64,000 bases of DNA from Guyanagaster necrorhizus (Eukaryota > Basidiomycota > Agaricomycetes > Agaricales > Physalacriaceae): contig NW_025064913.1 of NCBI RefSeq assembly GCF_019112545.1, positions 10,655-74,654 on the forward strand, given 5' to 3'. Of this stretch, positions 45,700 to 56,399 are shown piece after piece. Below the pieces are notes generated by a model that saw nothing but the letters and a program-made list of their open reading frames with translations, made no database searches and had not been told where the DNA came from. A program made the position numbers and the translations under genes. Each line of letters starts with the position of its first letter. Positions within the stretch are counted from its first letter, which is position 1.

Positions 45700-46069
45700 C
45701 TGAATGCAATAACGCACGACTAGGAACGTTGACAGTCTCTAAGGAGCTTGTCTTGTAACATTTCAGGAAGACTGGCACTAATGATGGAGGAGCCGCACAC
45801 ACTTAATCAAGGCGATGAGAAGAGAGAAACGGGACACTCCTCGGATAACTTTAACGTGGGAAGGAATAGTAAAAGCGCAAATAGAGCGAACGGTGGCTGT
45901 ATCGGCGTCGGCCGGGCCGGTTTCTTTAACCCTGCCATCACACTTGCTACTGATATACATGGTCCCAATCGTACCAGCTGTGGGCCACTGACGGCGCCAT
46001 GATATGGATAGCATCCACCGTGATCCTGTTATCCCTGCTACGAAGATGCATAGCCAAAACGCTTCTTTG
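45700..46069. other. no gene; duplicated spacer DNA
   Basis: The part near 45755-45800 (AAGACTGGCACTAATGATGGAGGAG) matches the spacer at 44637-44665 (AAGACTGATACTAATGGCAGAAGAG). It therefore belongs to the segmental duplication of the array. No ORF is convincing. Confidence 0.45.
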
Positions 46070-47801
46070 TATCGATGGTGCTCTCCACCGAACTGGGTCG
46101 CCGGGATAACTGCTCCAGGGACGGCGGCGTAAACTCTCTTGCTAGCCTATCTGCTGCCTGTTTCAGAACTCTCCGACACGCTTTATACCCCAGCCACTCC
46201 ATCAGGATCAAGAAGGCTTCCGAGGCGTTCTGCCACGAAACCGTACAGTCCGTCTCGTCTCTCCTCTATCTCCGTTGCACGCTAGCCTATACTAGATACA
46301 TCGACATCTCCCAAGCCTAGCATCTATTTTTCTACTTTTTCTAGAGCAGGACCGATCCGCATAGGGACGATGTAGTTTTCTGGACTAATGGTGGGCCGAG
46401 GTGCTCTTCCTCGACTTGGAGTTGGGTGAGCCCGAGCCATGTGTCTGAGGCCCTTGTCGCGTGCTCGATGCGTACGGACCAAAGTACCGTCCAGGAATAC
46501 GAACGCGAAAGTGTTCATTGTCGACCAGCCCGTCGGTGTGGGGTTCTTGTATGGAGAAACGGTGGTAAGGGAGTCAACGGTCTGTTGTGTGCTGTGTGTT
46601 GAATCCTTCCCCCTCCTTCCCCTCCCTCTCATACTCAGAGTACTACCGAAGAAGCGGGGTGGGACATCGTTGCGTTCATTTCCATTTTCTTTGAGGGTTA
46701 GAGGCAGTTCGAGGGACGGGCTTTACATATGGCGGGCGAGTCGTATGGTGTAAGCTTTCATATTGTTTAACTCGCAATTTTTTGTAATGATGAACATTTT
46801 AGGGACGTTTCCTTCCACTTTTTGCTTTGGCGATTTATAATAATAATGCTCTACTCCTGAGCAGGGATCGTCCACTGATTAATCCCAAGTCACTTATGAT
46901 TGGTAGGATTGTTTTTTTTCTATTCCTTATCAGAGTCTTATTTTGCATAGCAAATGGGTTGACAGACAGTATTACAATGGTATTATCGTACTTCGATATG
47001 GAGTGCACGTGGACATCTGTCCCTCCCATCGTGAACATCTCGACCTGCGTCACAATTAAATCCACGGTTCATCTTGTCTTCTCTTGGTCTACAATCACTG
47101 ATTTTCATTCGCAGAAATGCAGGTGTGAAAGATGGATGCAGGACGCGTGTATTAATGTCCTTGACCCTATTAATTGTGGTGCAGCATATTCCCTTTGCAG
47201 CGCCGTCATTGGTACCCCATACGCCAGAACGAGACGAATTTCGGGTATCCACTGGCAATATATCCTGACAGATCCTAGGAATGAATCCGTGCGATATGAG
47301 CCGTGAATGAGACGGTGACTATTTTGAAACAGGTTGCCATCCCATGAGAAAGTGAGTATGAATCGCGTCTCATTCGCTCCTACCTTGAACAGCATTCTAG
47401 ATACATCTCGGAATACGTCTCTGTTCCCTCGGTTCGCTCTCTGCTCGGAGTGGATATGGAAGTTGCTGAGAATTTCTCATCATGCAAAAACGACATAATA
47501 CGTGATTTCAGCGCCGCTCAGGATGAACCTACATCCCACCATCACCAAAGATCACGTTGCTGCGGTTCTTGAGTGGGGCGGGGCGTCAAGGTGGCTGATA
47601 TACGTCGGTGCGAATGATTGGCTGTGCAATTGGGTGGGGAACGAAAGGTGGACCTTCGGGCTGGCATGGAGCGGTCAGAGGCAGTTTGTGAAAGAGAGGT
47701 TGAGGGAATGGGTGGTAGATGGGAAGGTCGTGGAGAAGACGCGCAGTGCCAGGGGACTCACATTCGCTTTAGATGACGGAGGATTGAGACCGCGTGTGTG
47801 A
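46070..47801 (+). pseudogene. serine carboxypeptidase (peptidase S10) pseudogene
   Basis: Family landmarks occur in order but in changing frames. They are SIRIKKASEAFCHETVQ (about 46200), YIDISQA, FFYFF then TAG (about 46342), DDVVFWTNGGP, VFIVDQPVGVGF (about 46518), HMAGESYG with the nucleophile Ser (about 46725), LMIG, NGLTDSITMVLSYFDMECT, and NWVGNERWTFGLAWSG (about 47627). The oxyanion-hole GGPGCSS reads GGPRCSS. The catalytic Asp of the GxxDW motif is present (ANDWLCNWVGN). The C-terminal GHM segment with the catalytic His is absent; the frame ends DDGGLRPRV at 47801. At least two stops and several frame changes are present. Possible introns with good GT..AG ends remain (for example 46562-46638 and 46750-46801). 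Intact relatives are secreted or vacuolar peptidases that remove C-terminal residues. Confidence 0.8.
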
Positions 47802-48252
47802 ATAGTACTAAACTTTTTCTTTGTATCATGAAACGATGTGAGCTGGTGGAAATACCCAGTAAAACCAGCAGTCCGGGTTAGAGACAGTGACGTGCAGCAT
47901 TATTTCGTGTGGTAGCCGAGCTCACTGCGTCCGCCACGAGCTCAAGAATCGGAACAAAGATGATCCGTGACAAACCAGTGCCCGACGCAAACAAAGGTAA
48001 ACAAATCTTCCATTCTTTTCGTCACCATCAACTACGCGTCGTTTCCTTGCTGCGACCACCAGCCCTGGTTGCTGCAGATTTATTTCTGAATCTCTGTGTT
48101 CTTAGCTGCGGCTGCGGCTGCTATACAGAATTTGGGTAAGCCATAGTTCAGAGCCTCTTCGCGCCGCAGAGATACTAAATCCTTTCTCTCAATTTGTCTT
48201 ACTCTTCACTGCCCTAGTGCATGCACCATATCGATCGTTCAGCATCACATTA
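47802..48252. other. region upstream of the mucin-like gene
   Basis: No clear coding exon. A possible acceptor (CCCTAG, 48210-48215) and an open frame from 48217 suggest that an upstream exon, perhaps encoding a signal peptide, exists but was not identified. Confidence 0.35.
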
Positions 48253-49397
48253 ATGACTTTTAAGCGCCCACTACGCCCTCGGCAGGGACCTGCCAGCCAA
48301 TCCGGTGCTGGGCAGCCCACTTCCGGAACTACTGCGGTCGCAGGCCAGGTATCGACTACAGATGGCACTGGAACGGTCACTTCTGATACGAGTGCGGCGG
48401 GATCGGGATCGGGTGGCGGGCAGTCGATAGCTCCAACAAGCAATGTGATCGGGACCACGTCCACGAGTGAGATATCAACCAGCTCCACTTCAGAGACATC
48501 GACGACGACGACGTCTACCTCATCGACGTCAACCATGTACGTCGCTGCCCATCTTCCCGCCGAGTTCGGCGCTGATCTTTTTACAGAACGACCACTAGCA
48601 GCAGCTCCTCCTCCGTTACGACGTCGACGCCGAGCTCGACGTTCTCTACGACATCTACGACGCCATCCACATCGTCCACGACTTCTACCCTCACCTCGAC
48701 GACGTCTGTCTTCTCACCCACAACAACAACGTCTTCGACAGCGCCCACCACCTCCCAAACAGATACAACCACAACTTTACCATCAGTGACCACAACCTCC
48801 TCTGACTCGAGCACGACATCTCTCACGACGATCGTGACCTCCATTTCAGGCCAGCTCACCACATATACCACCAACATGCCTACAGCTCTCGCCACCTCTG
48901 GCTCCGGCTCTGGCCCCGGCAACATAAACCGCACCGCCCTCATCGCCGGCGTCACCACTTCTGCTGTCGTCCTCGCCTTCCTCGCCCTCGGTGTCGTATT
49001 CATATACAAACGCGCCCAGAAGAGGCGCATCGGGTTCATGGAGACCATCAAGCGGATCAAGCGGGAGGGCAAGGGTGCTGGGGCCGTCGGTCTGCTCGAC
49101 GACGAGTTTGAGGATACGACGAGGTACAGGGACCAACCGACCACGCCAGTCTCGGTACCTCGATCAGCCTCGCATCCTTCTCTTCCGCGTTCTGAACCGT
49201 CGATATACTCCACTACTTCGGTTGTCCGGGGTGACTCGGGCAGCCTGTTCCGCGAAGAGGTGTGGCCCCCCCCTCGTGAGCCGAGTGGGCATTCTCGCGA
49301 ACCAAGCATAGAGGAGGATCCGTTTAGAGCTATTATGCCCTTGCCTCCGCCTGGAGCTGCCCAGCCTAGACGGCCCAGTCCGTTGGGTGGCGAATAG
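48253..49397 (+). CDS. Ser/Thr-rich single-pass membrane protein
   Basis: Two exons, 48253-48536 and 48587-49397, join across a 50-bp intron (GTACGT..TTACAG) to give 364 residues. Residues about 20-190 are dominated by Ser and Thr (TSSTSTITTT-type runs), a mucin-like stalk likely to be O-mannosylated. A membrane segment (ALIAGVTTSAVVLAFLALGVV, about 212-232) is followed by the basic stop-transfer KRAQKRR. A 125-residue cytoplasmic tail follows, rich in Pro, Ser and acidic patches (EPSIEEDPF). The layout resembles fungal cell-wall stress sensors or adhesins, but no WSC or other head domain is seen. The chosen ATG gives no signal peptide, so the true start may lie in an upstream exon. Confidence 0.75.
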
Positions 49398-49619
49398 TTT
49401 CCGTTCTTTTCTTTACCCTTGCATTGAACTTTTTTTTAACTCACCCATACATTTCTAACTAGTCATTTTTATTGCGGATTGTGTAGTCTGTTCGGTATTG
49501 GATATCAGGACGGTGTGTTTAATGCACTCTTTGCTGTATTTTATACGAGGTCTCCTCGTCTCTGTGGTTCGTTCGTAGAACCAAGGAATAATGTAGAAGC
49601 ACATCGGCATCCTATATTT
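49398..49619. other. no gene seen
   Basis: 3' flank of the mucin-like gene, with a T-rich run soon after the stop (49430-49438). I see no other feature. Confidence 0.4.
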
Positions 49620-50320
49620 TGCGCCTCGTACTAAAGCCAGCTTTCTCTTTCGTGGTCATGATCCCTCACTTTGGAGAATACCTCACATTCAAGTACAACC
49701 TCGTCGCTTCCCTCGAATCTTTGAAGGATCTTGCTATAGTAAAAGTTCGCGAAGCTCCGGGGACCAAGACGTATCCTATGTCTCCTCATTCCTATGTCTC
49801 CTCATTCCCAGTGTCGAGTACATACAGGTCTATGACTCTGCTCTCTCTCCTCGCTTCATCCTACTGGACATGGTTGTAACAGTCTTGTCCAACCCCACTG
49901 TCGCGCCCGCCACTCAGCCTTTTCCCCCGGCTCTACCCTAAGGAAGCTACGACAACTGAAACGGCTTTAGATCCCAAGTATCAGCAGGAAACGGACTGTT
50001 GTCATCTTTGGGGAGGATCCTGAATGTAAGCAGGGAACGACGTTTAGTTACGTCCTCGACGAGCTTCTCTTCTCCTTGGTCACGATCCTAGAACGTCCTC
50101 CTGTCCTTCATTGCCCCAAAGAGCTTTCTAGTGTGCATCCCATTACATCTGCCGCGGTCGGGAAGACTCTGATGGCTCCTAATGATGCCTAGGCAGATGA
50201 ACTGTTGAAGATCACCGTAGCTTCATATCTGGTTGACGCACAGTCACATTTCTCCTTGATGGCTAAACTCACCAACACGGGATCGGTTCTTCGTCATTCT
50301 CGAAATCAACTTTGGTAGTC
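49620..50320 (+). pseudogene. F-box/LRR protein, C-terminal fragment
   Basis: Coding-like stretches in shifting frames: FKYNLVASLESLKDLAIVKV, VTVLSNPTVAPATQPFPPAL, KRTVVIFGEDPECKQGTTFS, VTILERPPVLHCPKELSSV, and KITVASYLVDAQSHFSLMAK near the end. These are typical of the last LRR-like part of agaricomycete F-box proteins. Stops and frame changes separate them. No F-box is present here; one with a matching layout lies at 54.0-55.4 kb. Confidence 0.55.
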
Positions 50321-50944
50321 AATCTTGTCCAGTGTCAGTTGATTAAACACAGAGCAGAAATGCAACTATATCTCAGCATATCGTCATGGTTATCTTCCAG
50401 TTCATCTACCTGGTATGGGACCGAGGTCACGGTGAACGTCTGGCCTTAAAGAAAACGTTCGGCGGGCATAATCAACATTGAATATTCAGGTCCTGGGCAG
50501 GGACGAAGGGCGAAGAGGAGAGAGTAATGGATACAAGGTCTACAGCCAACTATTCTTCACCAACAGGTGAGGTTGGGTTCGTAGCGCGCGTATCACGTCC
50601 CCTCCCACCGAACCACCGACCAACATAGGTATAGTTGCGTTTCTTCACTGTGTTTAATCAACTGACACTCGACTCATACAGAATCTTTGCTCGGCTCGTA
50701 TTCTGCCAACTATACTATCGTTGCCGCTGGCCAGAACGATTTACGCGGCAAAGTTGTTTTCCCTCGGCATTGGTAGTACACACTATGTGGCGTGTGGAGT
50801 CTATCTAAGCCAAGTATGGCTAGAACGTTGCATGTGGTTAAGCGCATCCGTTTTGCATAGTCATGATTTCCGAAAGGCGCTTTGCGGTTACACCATGCGG
50901 CTCGCAGGACGCTCAACGGATGCAGAATCGAAGATAGCTCTTAC

Positions 50945-51765
50945 CATCATCGCAGGAATAAATTTGCGGGGAAGATCACGAAGAGAAAGGGGTGTGGTGA
51001 TAGATACCAGTTTGGGGCCCATGTCAATGAGGCTTTTGGGTATGATTTTTTGTTGCATAATCGTATCATAGCTAAAGGCTTTTCTCCAGGAACTGTCCAA
51101 AGTATATTCCTCTCCGAGAGCTCGTGCCATACCAAGGTTCACCGAGAGGGATGGTTTACGACCAGCGCCATCTTCCGAACGAAGAACTTCCCGATTCCGT
51201 CGTCTCCTTCATTCACTCCTGCGATACGACCTTCTTTGGCACTACCTACGCTGCAACTGCGGATGACGCGAGCCGATTTCCATCTCACCTTGGTATGAAT
51301 ATTCATGGCGGAAGACCTGGGTTCATTCGCGTCCGGCCTGTAGACAAACGTACCCTCCCTCGTTCTCCCTGACTTTTCCGGGAACCGCATCATAACCCTC
51401 TGTCGGGAACGTCAAGGCCACAGCTCTTGCGTCTCTCACCTTTATCTCGTTCACGATGGGGGATATCCTTTACGTAACTGTCCCGCCCGAAATCATATTG
51501 GACCAGGTGCGCAGAAGATCATTTTCCTTCAAGAGCGACTGACGACTATTTATGTGGCGGGGTACATTTTCATGAGGGACGCTCTTAGAAGTATCACACT
51601 CCCAGAGCTCGACTATCGCTACCTTCACGTGGGACTCCTCCTGCGACCTGGATAATTATCCCCGGCCAAGCCATTATCCTCGACTTTTCAGGGTTCATAG
51701 GACAGCTCGGGGTGTCTATCGTATCTTTCATTACTGATCATGTCTTTTCGTCGTCGATCTTTTTG
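50945..51765 (+). pseudogene. flavoprotein (PNPOx-like plus FAD reductase) pseudogene, copy 1
   Basis: The FMN-binding split-barrel part is readable: DSVVSFIHSCDTTFFGTTYA, SRFPSHLGMNIHGGRPGFIR, VGNVKATALASLTFIS and RLTTIYVAGYIFMRDAL. The beginning of the FAD-binding reductase domain follows (STIATFTWDSS, IIPGQAIILDFSGFIGQLG). At least four frame changes separate these parts. Intact fungal relatives fuse a pyridoxamine-phosphate-oxidase-like barrel to a ferredoxin-reductase-type module. The substrate is unknown. Confidence 0.65.
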
Positions 51766-51809
51766 TAATATGGTTTAGCTCAGAGTAGCAACCGGCGTGT
51801 TGTCACAAT

Positions 51810-52720
51810 CATCAAAGCCTAATCCGTAGCTCGTCTTTGGACCTGCCTAAGACACATACAGGGAAGGGCCCTGCTACCACCTGTTGGGGAACACGGAGTG
51901 AGTCGCTCCATGAATCCGCATTCGCTCGGTTCCAGCGCACATCTGGAATGACAATTGAAATGATCCCTTGGAGTAAAGCATCCCATCCCGAAGGGGGAAC
52001 AAATATATTATTCTCATGACAACGTGAACGGCATAGGCGTATCAAACAACTCACACCATGGTCCCCACTGAATATGAATTCCGAGATTCGGGGCGTTGGG
52101 CTGAATGACCCGGGTTCGAGTATTCTAGTTATCTATGTTGATATTAGCCCTGAGCCCTCTGTTTCAGTACGATGTACTTCGACTAGATTCTTCACAGAAT
52201 CATGTGGTACATGTTGCCCTTCTGTTTTGGGAATGTCGTCTTTCCGTCGCTGCACCTATGGCAATGCCGGACCGCTAGGTGCCTAGTGCTCAAAGGAGTT
52301 ATAGATAGAGGTGGTTGCTTTGCTTCCTGCTCACGTCGCTGGCCAATTATCTGTTCTCATATGCATCTCCTGTGTTGCCCGTTCCCTCTTTGGCCTCAGT
52401 TTAGTAAGCTCCGTCCATTACGCACATGATGTCGCTGTATGTATGCGCACTCGATGTGGTATTATTGAGTTGAGCATTTTCCAGTGTTTCCCCATTCTCC
52501 CTCTTGGACCTAGCGATATTGTTTCACTATCCACATGGTACTTTTTGAGATCATCCAATCTGCGAAATCGTAAAATATGCAAAAGTAAGCTGCCTGGCGT
52601 CCATTATTGCCACGATACGGAGTTGAACCGTGATTTCCTCCGATGGTACACAAATATACAACAATAAGTCGGAGACCATCTACCGTTGATCTACCATGAC
52701 ACGAATGATATGCTCTAGCG
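51810..52720. repeat. tandem repeat unit A with tRNA-like sequence
   Basis: Shares several blocks with 52930-53720: GCTCCATGAATCCGCATTCG (51905) against GCTCCATGGATCCGCGTTCG (53086), and GCATCCCATCCCGAAGGGGG (51979) against GCATCCCGGAGAACG (53182). Its 3' end holds the tRNA-like sequence at 52611-52703. Confidence 0.6.
52611..52703 (-). other. tRNA-like sequence with intron-like insert
   Basis: The minus strand has an A-box-like TGGTAGATCAACGGTAGATGG. A perfect CTCCGA/TCGGAG stem in the anticodon-arm position encloses about 25 nt, as if an intron were present. A T-arm (CACGG-TTCAACT-CCGTA, four of five pairs) follows. The outer ends do not pair, so a functional tRNA is unlikely. Confidence 0.4.
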
Positions 52721-52929
52721 ACAGTTGAGAGGACACCAGCACTTCTTCGTTTGGGTACAGGAATTTATGCTTCTCCAGGTTGGCAGCATCTAAAAATTAG
52801 CAAGGGACGACAGACTGCAGCTTATAGACGACCGGCTGTCGGGTCGAGGATCCAATTCCAAGCCTTCGCAACGGGTGTGTATTGTAAAAGGGTGCAGAGA
52901 AAAATTGTTTGCCACCCCTCAACTCCCCG

Positions 52930-53720
52930 GACCCCTAGTTCTCTGGGCTACAAATTCCGTAGCTCATCTGGGACCTCATGCAAGGACACTGCTATCACCT
53001 ATCCTTTTCTTCAGTAGAGAATTTGGGATCAGAACCGTTTAAAAAGTTGCTGTTTCTCTAATTGTTTCAGCTAAGGTGTTGGAGGGCTCCATGGATCCGC
53101 GTTCGCTCGGTTCCCAGCGCCACGAACTGGGAACAACACACATTCGCAATGATGATGGCTAAGAAAAGGGATCCTAGATATCGCATCCCGGAGAACGAAA
53201 AATATGTGGCCCGACATATTATCTCATAATAACGGGAACGACGTGTGTCTGGGACCAGAAAATATGGCAGGTATGTACAGCTAATTGTCTATGTGTTCTC
53301 GCCAAAAATCGGAACACGAAGTTGCATAGAAGATGTATCCAGCAACAGAGATAATTGTTTACCGTGACTGCTCTTATTGTTCATATATATCTCTGGAAAT
53401 TTCCACTTTAGATGTCCATTACGCCATATTACTGTAATTTGCGCCATTTCCGAAGGGTATTGGGAAAAGCGGAACTCCCCGACTCTTACTCTTGTCAGAG
53501 GCACCGTATAACTTACTGAGGACTTCTCGGACTCGATTGTATTTCCTGTAAAAAGAAGGAAGAATTGTAGTGAGGGAAGAATACGATCACCGAAGATTAT
53601 AGGAAAAAAAGCGCAAGCTAAACCTCAAACCCAACGATACGGACTCGAACCGTGCCGTTCTCGTTGTCCGTAGATACATTCTATTTAGCCATGACGTAGT
53701 ATCAGCGCTGTGTTTCAGTG
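52930..53720. repeat. tandem repeat unit B with tRNA-like sequence
   Basis: Second copy of unit A, offset by about 1.0-1.2 kb, with more substitutions. It carries its own tRNA-like sequence near the 3' end (53633-53712). Confidence 0.6.
53633..53712 (-). other. tRNA-like sequence
   Basis: The minus strand has CATGGCTAAATAGAATG (A-box-like) and CACGGTTCGAGTCCGTATCG (T-arm-like, with CGG/CCG stem). The B-box GGTTCGAGTCC is canonical. No clear anticodon stem or acceptor pairing. It is homologous to the sequence at 52611-52703. Confidence 0.4.
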
Positions 53721-54029
53721 CAATGTCGGTATTCGGTCTGCGCCGAGTCTGACTCGAGTCCAAGGCGCGTCTACATTTCAATCACGTAATACGTATTAGA
53801 ATTCTATCTGGGGAAAGTTATCTTTCTTCCCTCTGTCCAAGTTTCCGTCGTGGCGATGCCTACGCTAGGTGCTATTTCTCAAGGCTGGTGCTCGGAGTAG
53901 GATGAAAATGGTTGGTACTGGCGAGTCATCCTTTTCTCTCACTCTTCTTTCTCAAGTCGATGTAGCAACCGCCAGAAAATCAAAACATAACAAGGCGCCG
54001 AGGTCAACCCTTACTAACAACGAACGATG
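53721..54029. other. no gene seen
   Basis: Only short frames; possibly the upstream region of the F-box relic. Confidence 0.35.
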
Positions 54030-55411
54030 ACTGTCGCAGGCACTCCATTCCTTCGCTTCTTACTGAGCTCGCCTCTCTGTACAGCTGAAGGAAGCCACCC
54101 CTCTTGACGCCAGTTCCAAAAGTGGATCTACATCGACGGAACCTTACCAGGAGACGCACGGTCGCCTCGCATATCAGGTCTACTCTGATGTAGCGAGGTT
54201 CCTTCGGATAGAGAGCCATCCGATTTCCAGGACATAATCATCAAGTGGGGGCCTAAGCGTCTCGCGAATCTTGATGAGGAGATCGCGCGTGCCAAAGTTC
54301 TTATCAATGAACGTAATTTGGTGGAGGTGAAAATCGAGGACACCAAAGTACTCTCTTTTCCAGTGAGAAGATTACTCCCTGATGTTCTTCGCTCTATCGC
54401 TCTTGAGATCATCCCTTCCCCTTTCGAAATAATGTCCCAAAGCATTGACTTCTACGATGTTGGAAATCCTCGGTGATGCGCAGGGTAGACTCCAGGCTGG
54501 TAAGGCCAGAAGGTATGAACTCCTTATTCTACAGCTCCTACAGAGCTTGTATTTATACTCTCCAGAATTATATCTAGAACTTACTACAACTTTCTCCTTC
54601 TCTTGAGCTTACTCATCAACTCTCGGCATGATGCCGGATTGCCCTTTCTAGAGCTTTCCAGCAAAATCCCAACATACGATAGTCTGGATGCAAAGAGATA
54701 CCCGTGGACGTTGTCTCAAGTCTTCCAGAGCAGGAGAGCAGCTAATGTCAGCTCACTGGATCTGTGGCCATCTATCGTGCTCGATATCGTGTAGGATCTC
54801 AATGATCCTTTGTCTTCTATTTACTACCCAATTTTCATGCTTGGAATCCATCTTGAAAGGTCACGGAACACACCCCTCACCGTATGGATTCGCAGTACCA
54901 TCGAAGTTACAGACGATCCCTTTCTCTCCCTCATTTCCACCACGCTTTCTCTATCAAAAATCTATTCGTTTTATGCAGTCGTCTTTGTTCCATGCATGGT
55001 CTTTCCTGCGGTCGGAGGAGTTGGAATAGGCTCCGTCATCTGAAAGTCAAATCAGCTGATGCCACTGGTGAGCCTACGTCGCAGATATATGATGCGTTTG
55101 GCTATGCACCGAATTTTCAAGTCCTCGATGAGGAGATGCCGCAACCGATGGTCATTCCCTTAATCTCCTGGATCCATCTTACCCACTTACTGTTTCCAGT
55201 GCAGGACCTTGATCTTCTTCGACAAGCGAAGCGTATCAAGAGTCTCGAAATTAACGACATGGGAACCATCTCGCTGCCCCATCTCACTTCCATGACACTC
55301 AGGAGAAACAGCGCGACTATGGTATTTTCTACACTGCTCGACTTCCTTTTTTCCCGAGTAAGACTCTGGATTCCTTGGGACGGCCTTGGAGGTCTGCCCC
55401 CGCTGGTCTAG
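54030..55411 (+). pseudogene. F-box/LRR protein pseudogene
   Basis: The N-terminal coiled coil is open from about 54237 to 54476 (LANLDEEIARAKVLINERN). It leads into the F-box (LLPDVLRSIALEIIPSPFEI), then a TGA. The middle part is decayed. From 54884 a frame stays open to 55411 and contains RLRHLKVKSADATGEPTSQI, GYAPNFQVLDEEM and MGTISLPHLTSMTLRRNSA, the LRR-like region. F-box proteins of this type are highly expanded in mushrooms. This copy lacks a continuous frame and the C-terminal repeats. Confidence 0.7.
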
Positions 55412-55539
55412 CAAGGTCGAGCCTGTCGTTCAACGCCAAAGTAGGGAACGTCCCCGCTAACCAGCCACGCGAAGGATGATGGAGAGAGAGTTCGATGATG
55501 GAGAAAGAGTTCGATGCAGCCCTGAAAGGACAAGTTTTC

Positions 55540-56010
55540 GTGGATGATAACGAAGAAACATGGCATTATAGTGGTCCATGTCAACGAAGCCATTAGGCAT
55601 GATTTCTCTCTGCGACACAGGATCACATCTGATTCTTTTGCTAGGAATTGTCCCAACTTTATCTCTCTACGAGTTTTTCCATCCGACAGACGACGATTTA
55701 CGACAGGCGCTGTCTTCCATTCCATATCCTGCGATATACTACATGCAGGCGATGCGAGCAGATCCCTCTCTCAGATCTATGTGAACACACTTGATAGTGA
55801 GCGAACCTCGTCTTTCTTGGCTTTTCTGGGAACCGCTCTCTGACCTTGCGTGTATCTCACCCTCATTTATTTGTCACTGGTGATACCCTTTTCGGTACCG
55901 CACTGGACCAGGCATGCCTATGAGTGTGTTCCCTCCAGATCGACTGTCTGTGAAGGGATACATATTCATCTCGTACCTGATACCTGGGCGCCTCCTTTAC
56001 GTGTACGCCC
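55540..56010 (+). pseudogene. flavoprotein pseudogene, copy 2 (most decayed)
   Basis: Recognised by alignment with copies 1 and 3 rather than by long frames: CATGTCAACGAAGCCATTAG (55578), GGCGATGCGAGCAGATCCCT (55748) and GATCGACTGTCTGTGAAGGG (55940) follow the same order and spacing. About 230 bp of further relic sequence follows. Confidence 0.45.
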
Positions 56011-56399
56011 GGCCCTGGCGTCTGCTACCTAGCAACAGCCACCATGTCTTTCTACAGCTCTATCGTTGTCACCTGGATGGTTCCGCAGCTGTTAAAGCCT
56101 TTGCTTTTCGTGCGCTGGAATTGCCAAGTACTTATCGATATCGCGGCACTTCGGCGAAAGCTGTAGTAACACGTGGGCTTTTGATTTCCCTTTTCTTCCC
56201 TTCTACCAATATCTGTTCACTGGACTGTCCACACTACCAGCGCCTCTGAGACCTTTGTATCACCACCCAATATTCTAGGTGCAGGAGCCATAGGATGTGT
56301 TAATAATGGGATGGTTGACTTTACGCTCATGTTGACTTGTTACCGTATCGAGCTTTCCCGTCGATTGTTACATCACAACCGCCCTCCACGTCCGAAGCG

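Noticed and set aside
48581..49309. 242-residue antisense frame opposite the mucin-like gene
   Set aside because: A shadow of the Ser/Thr-rich sense frame (Val/Glu-rich repeats); no splice or promoter support.
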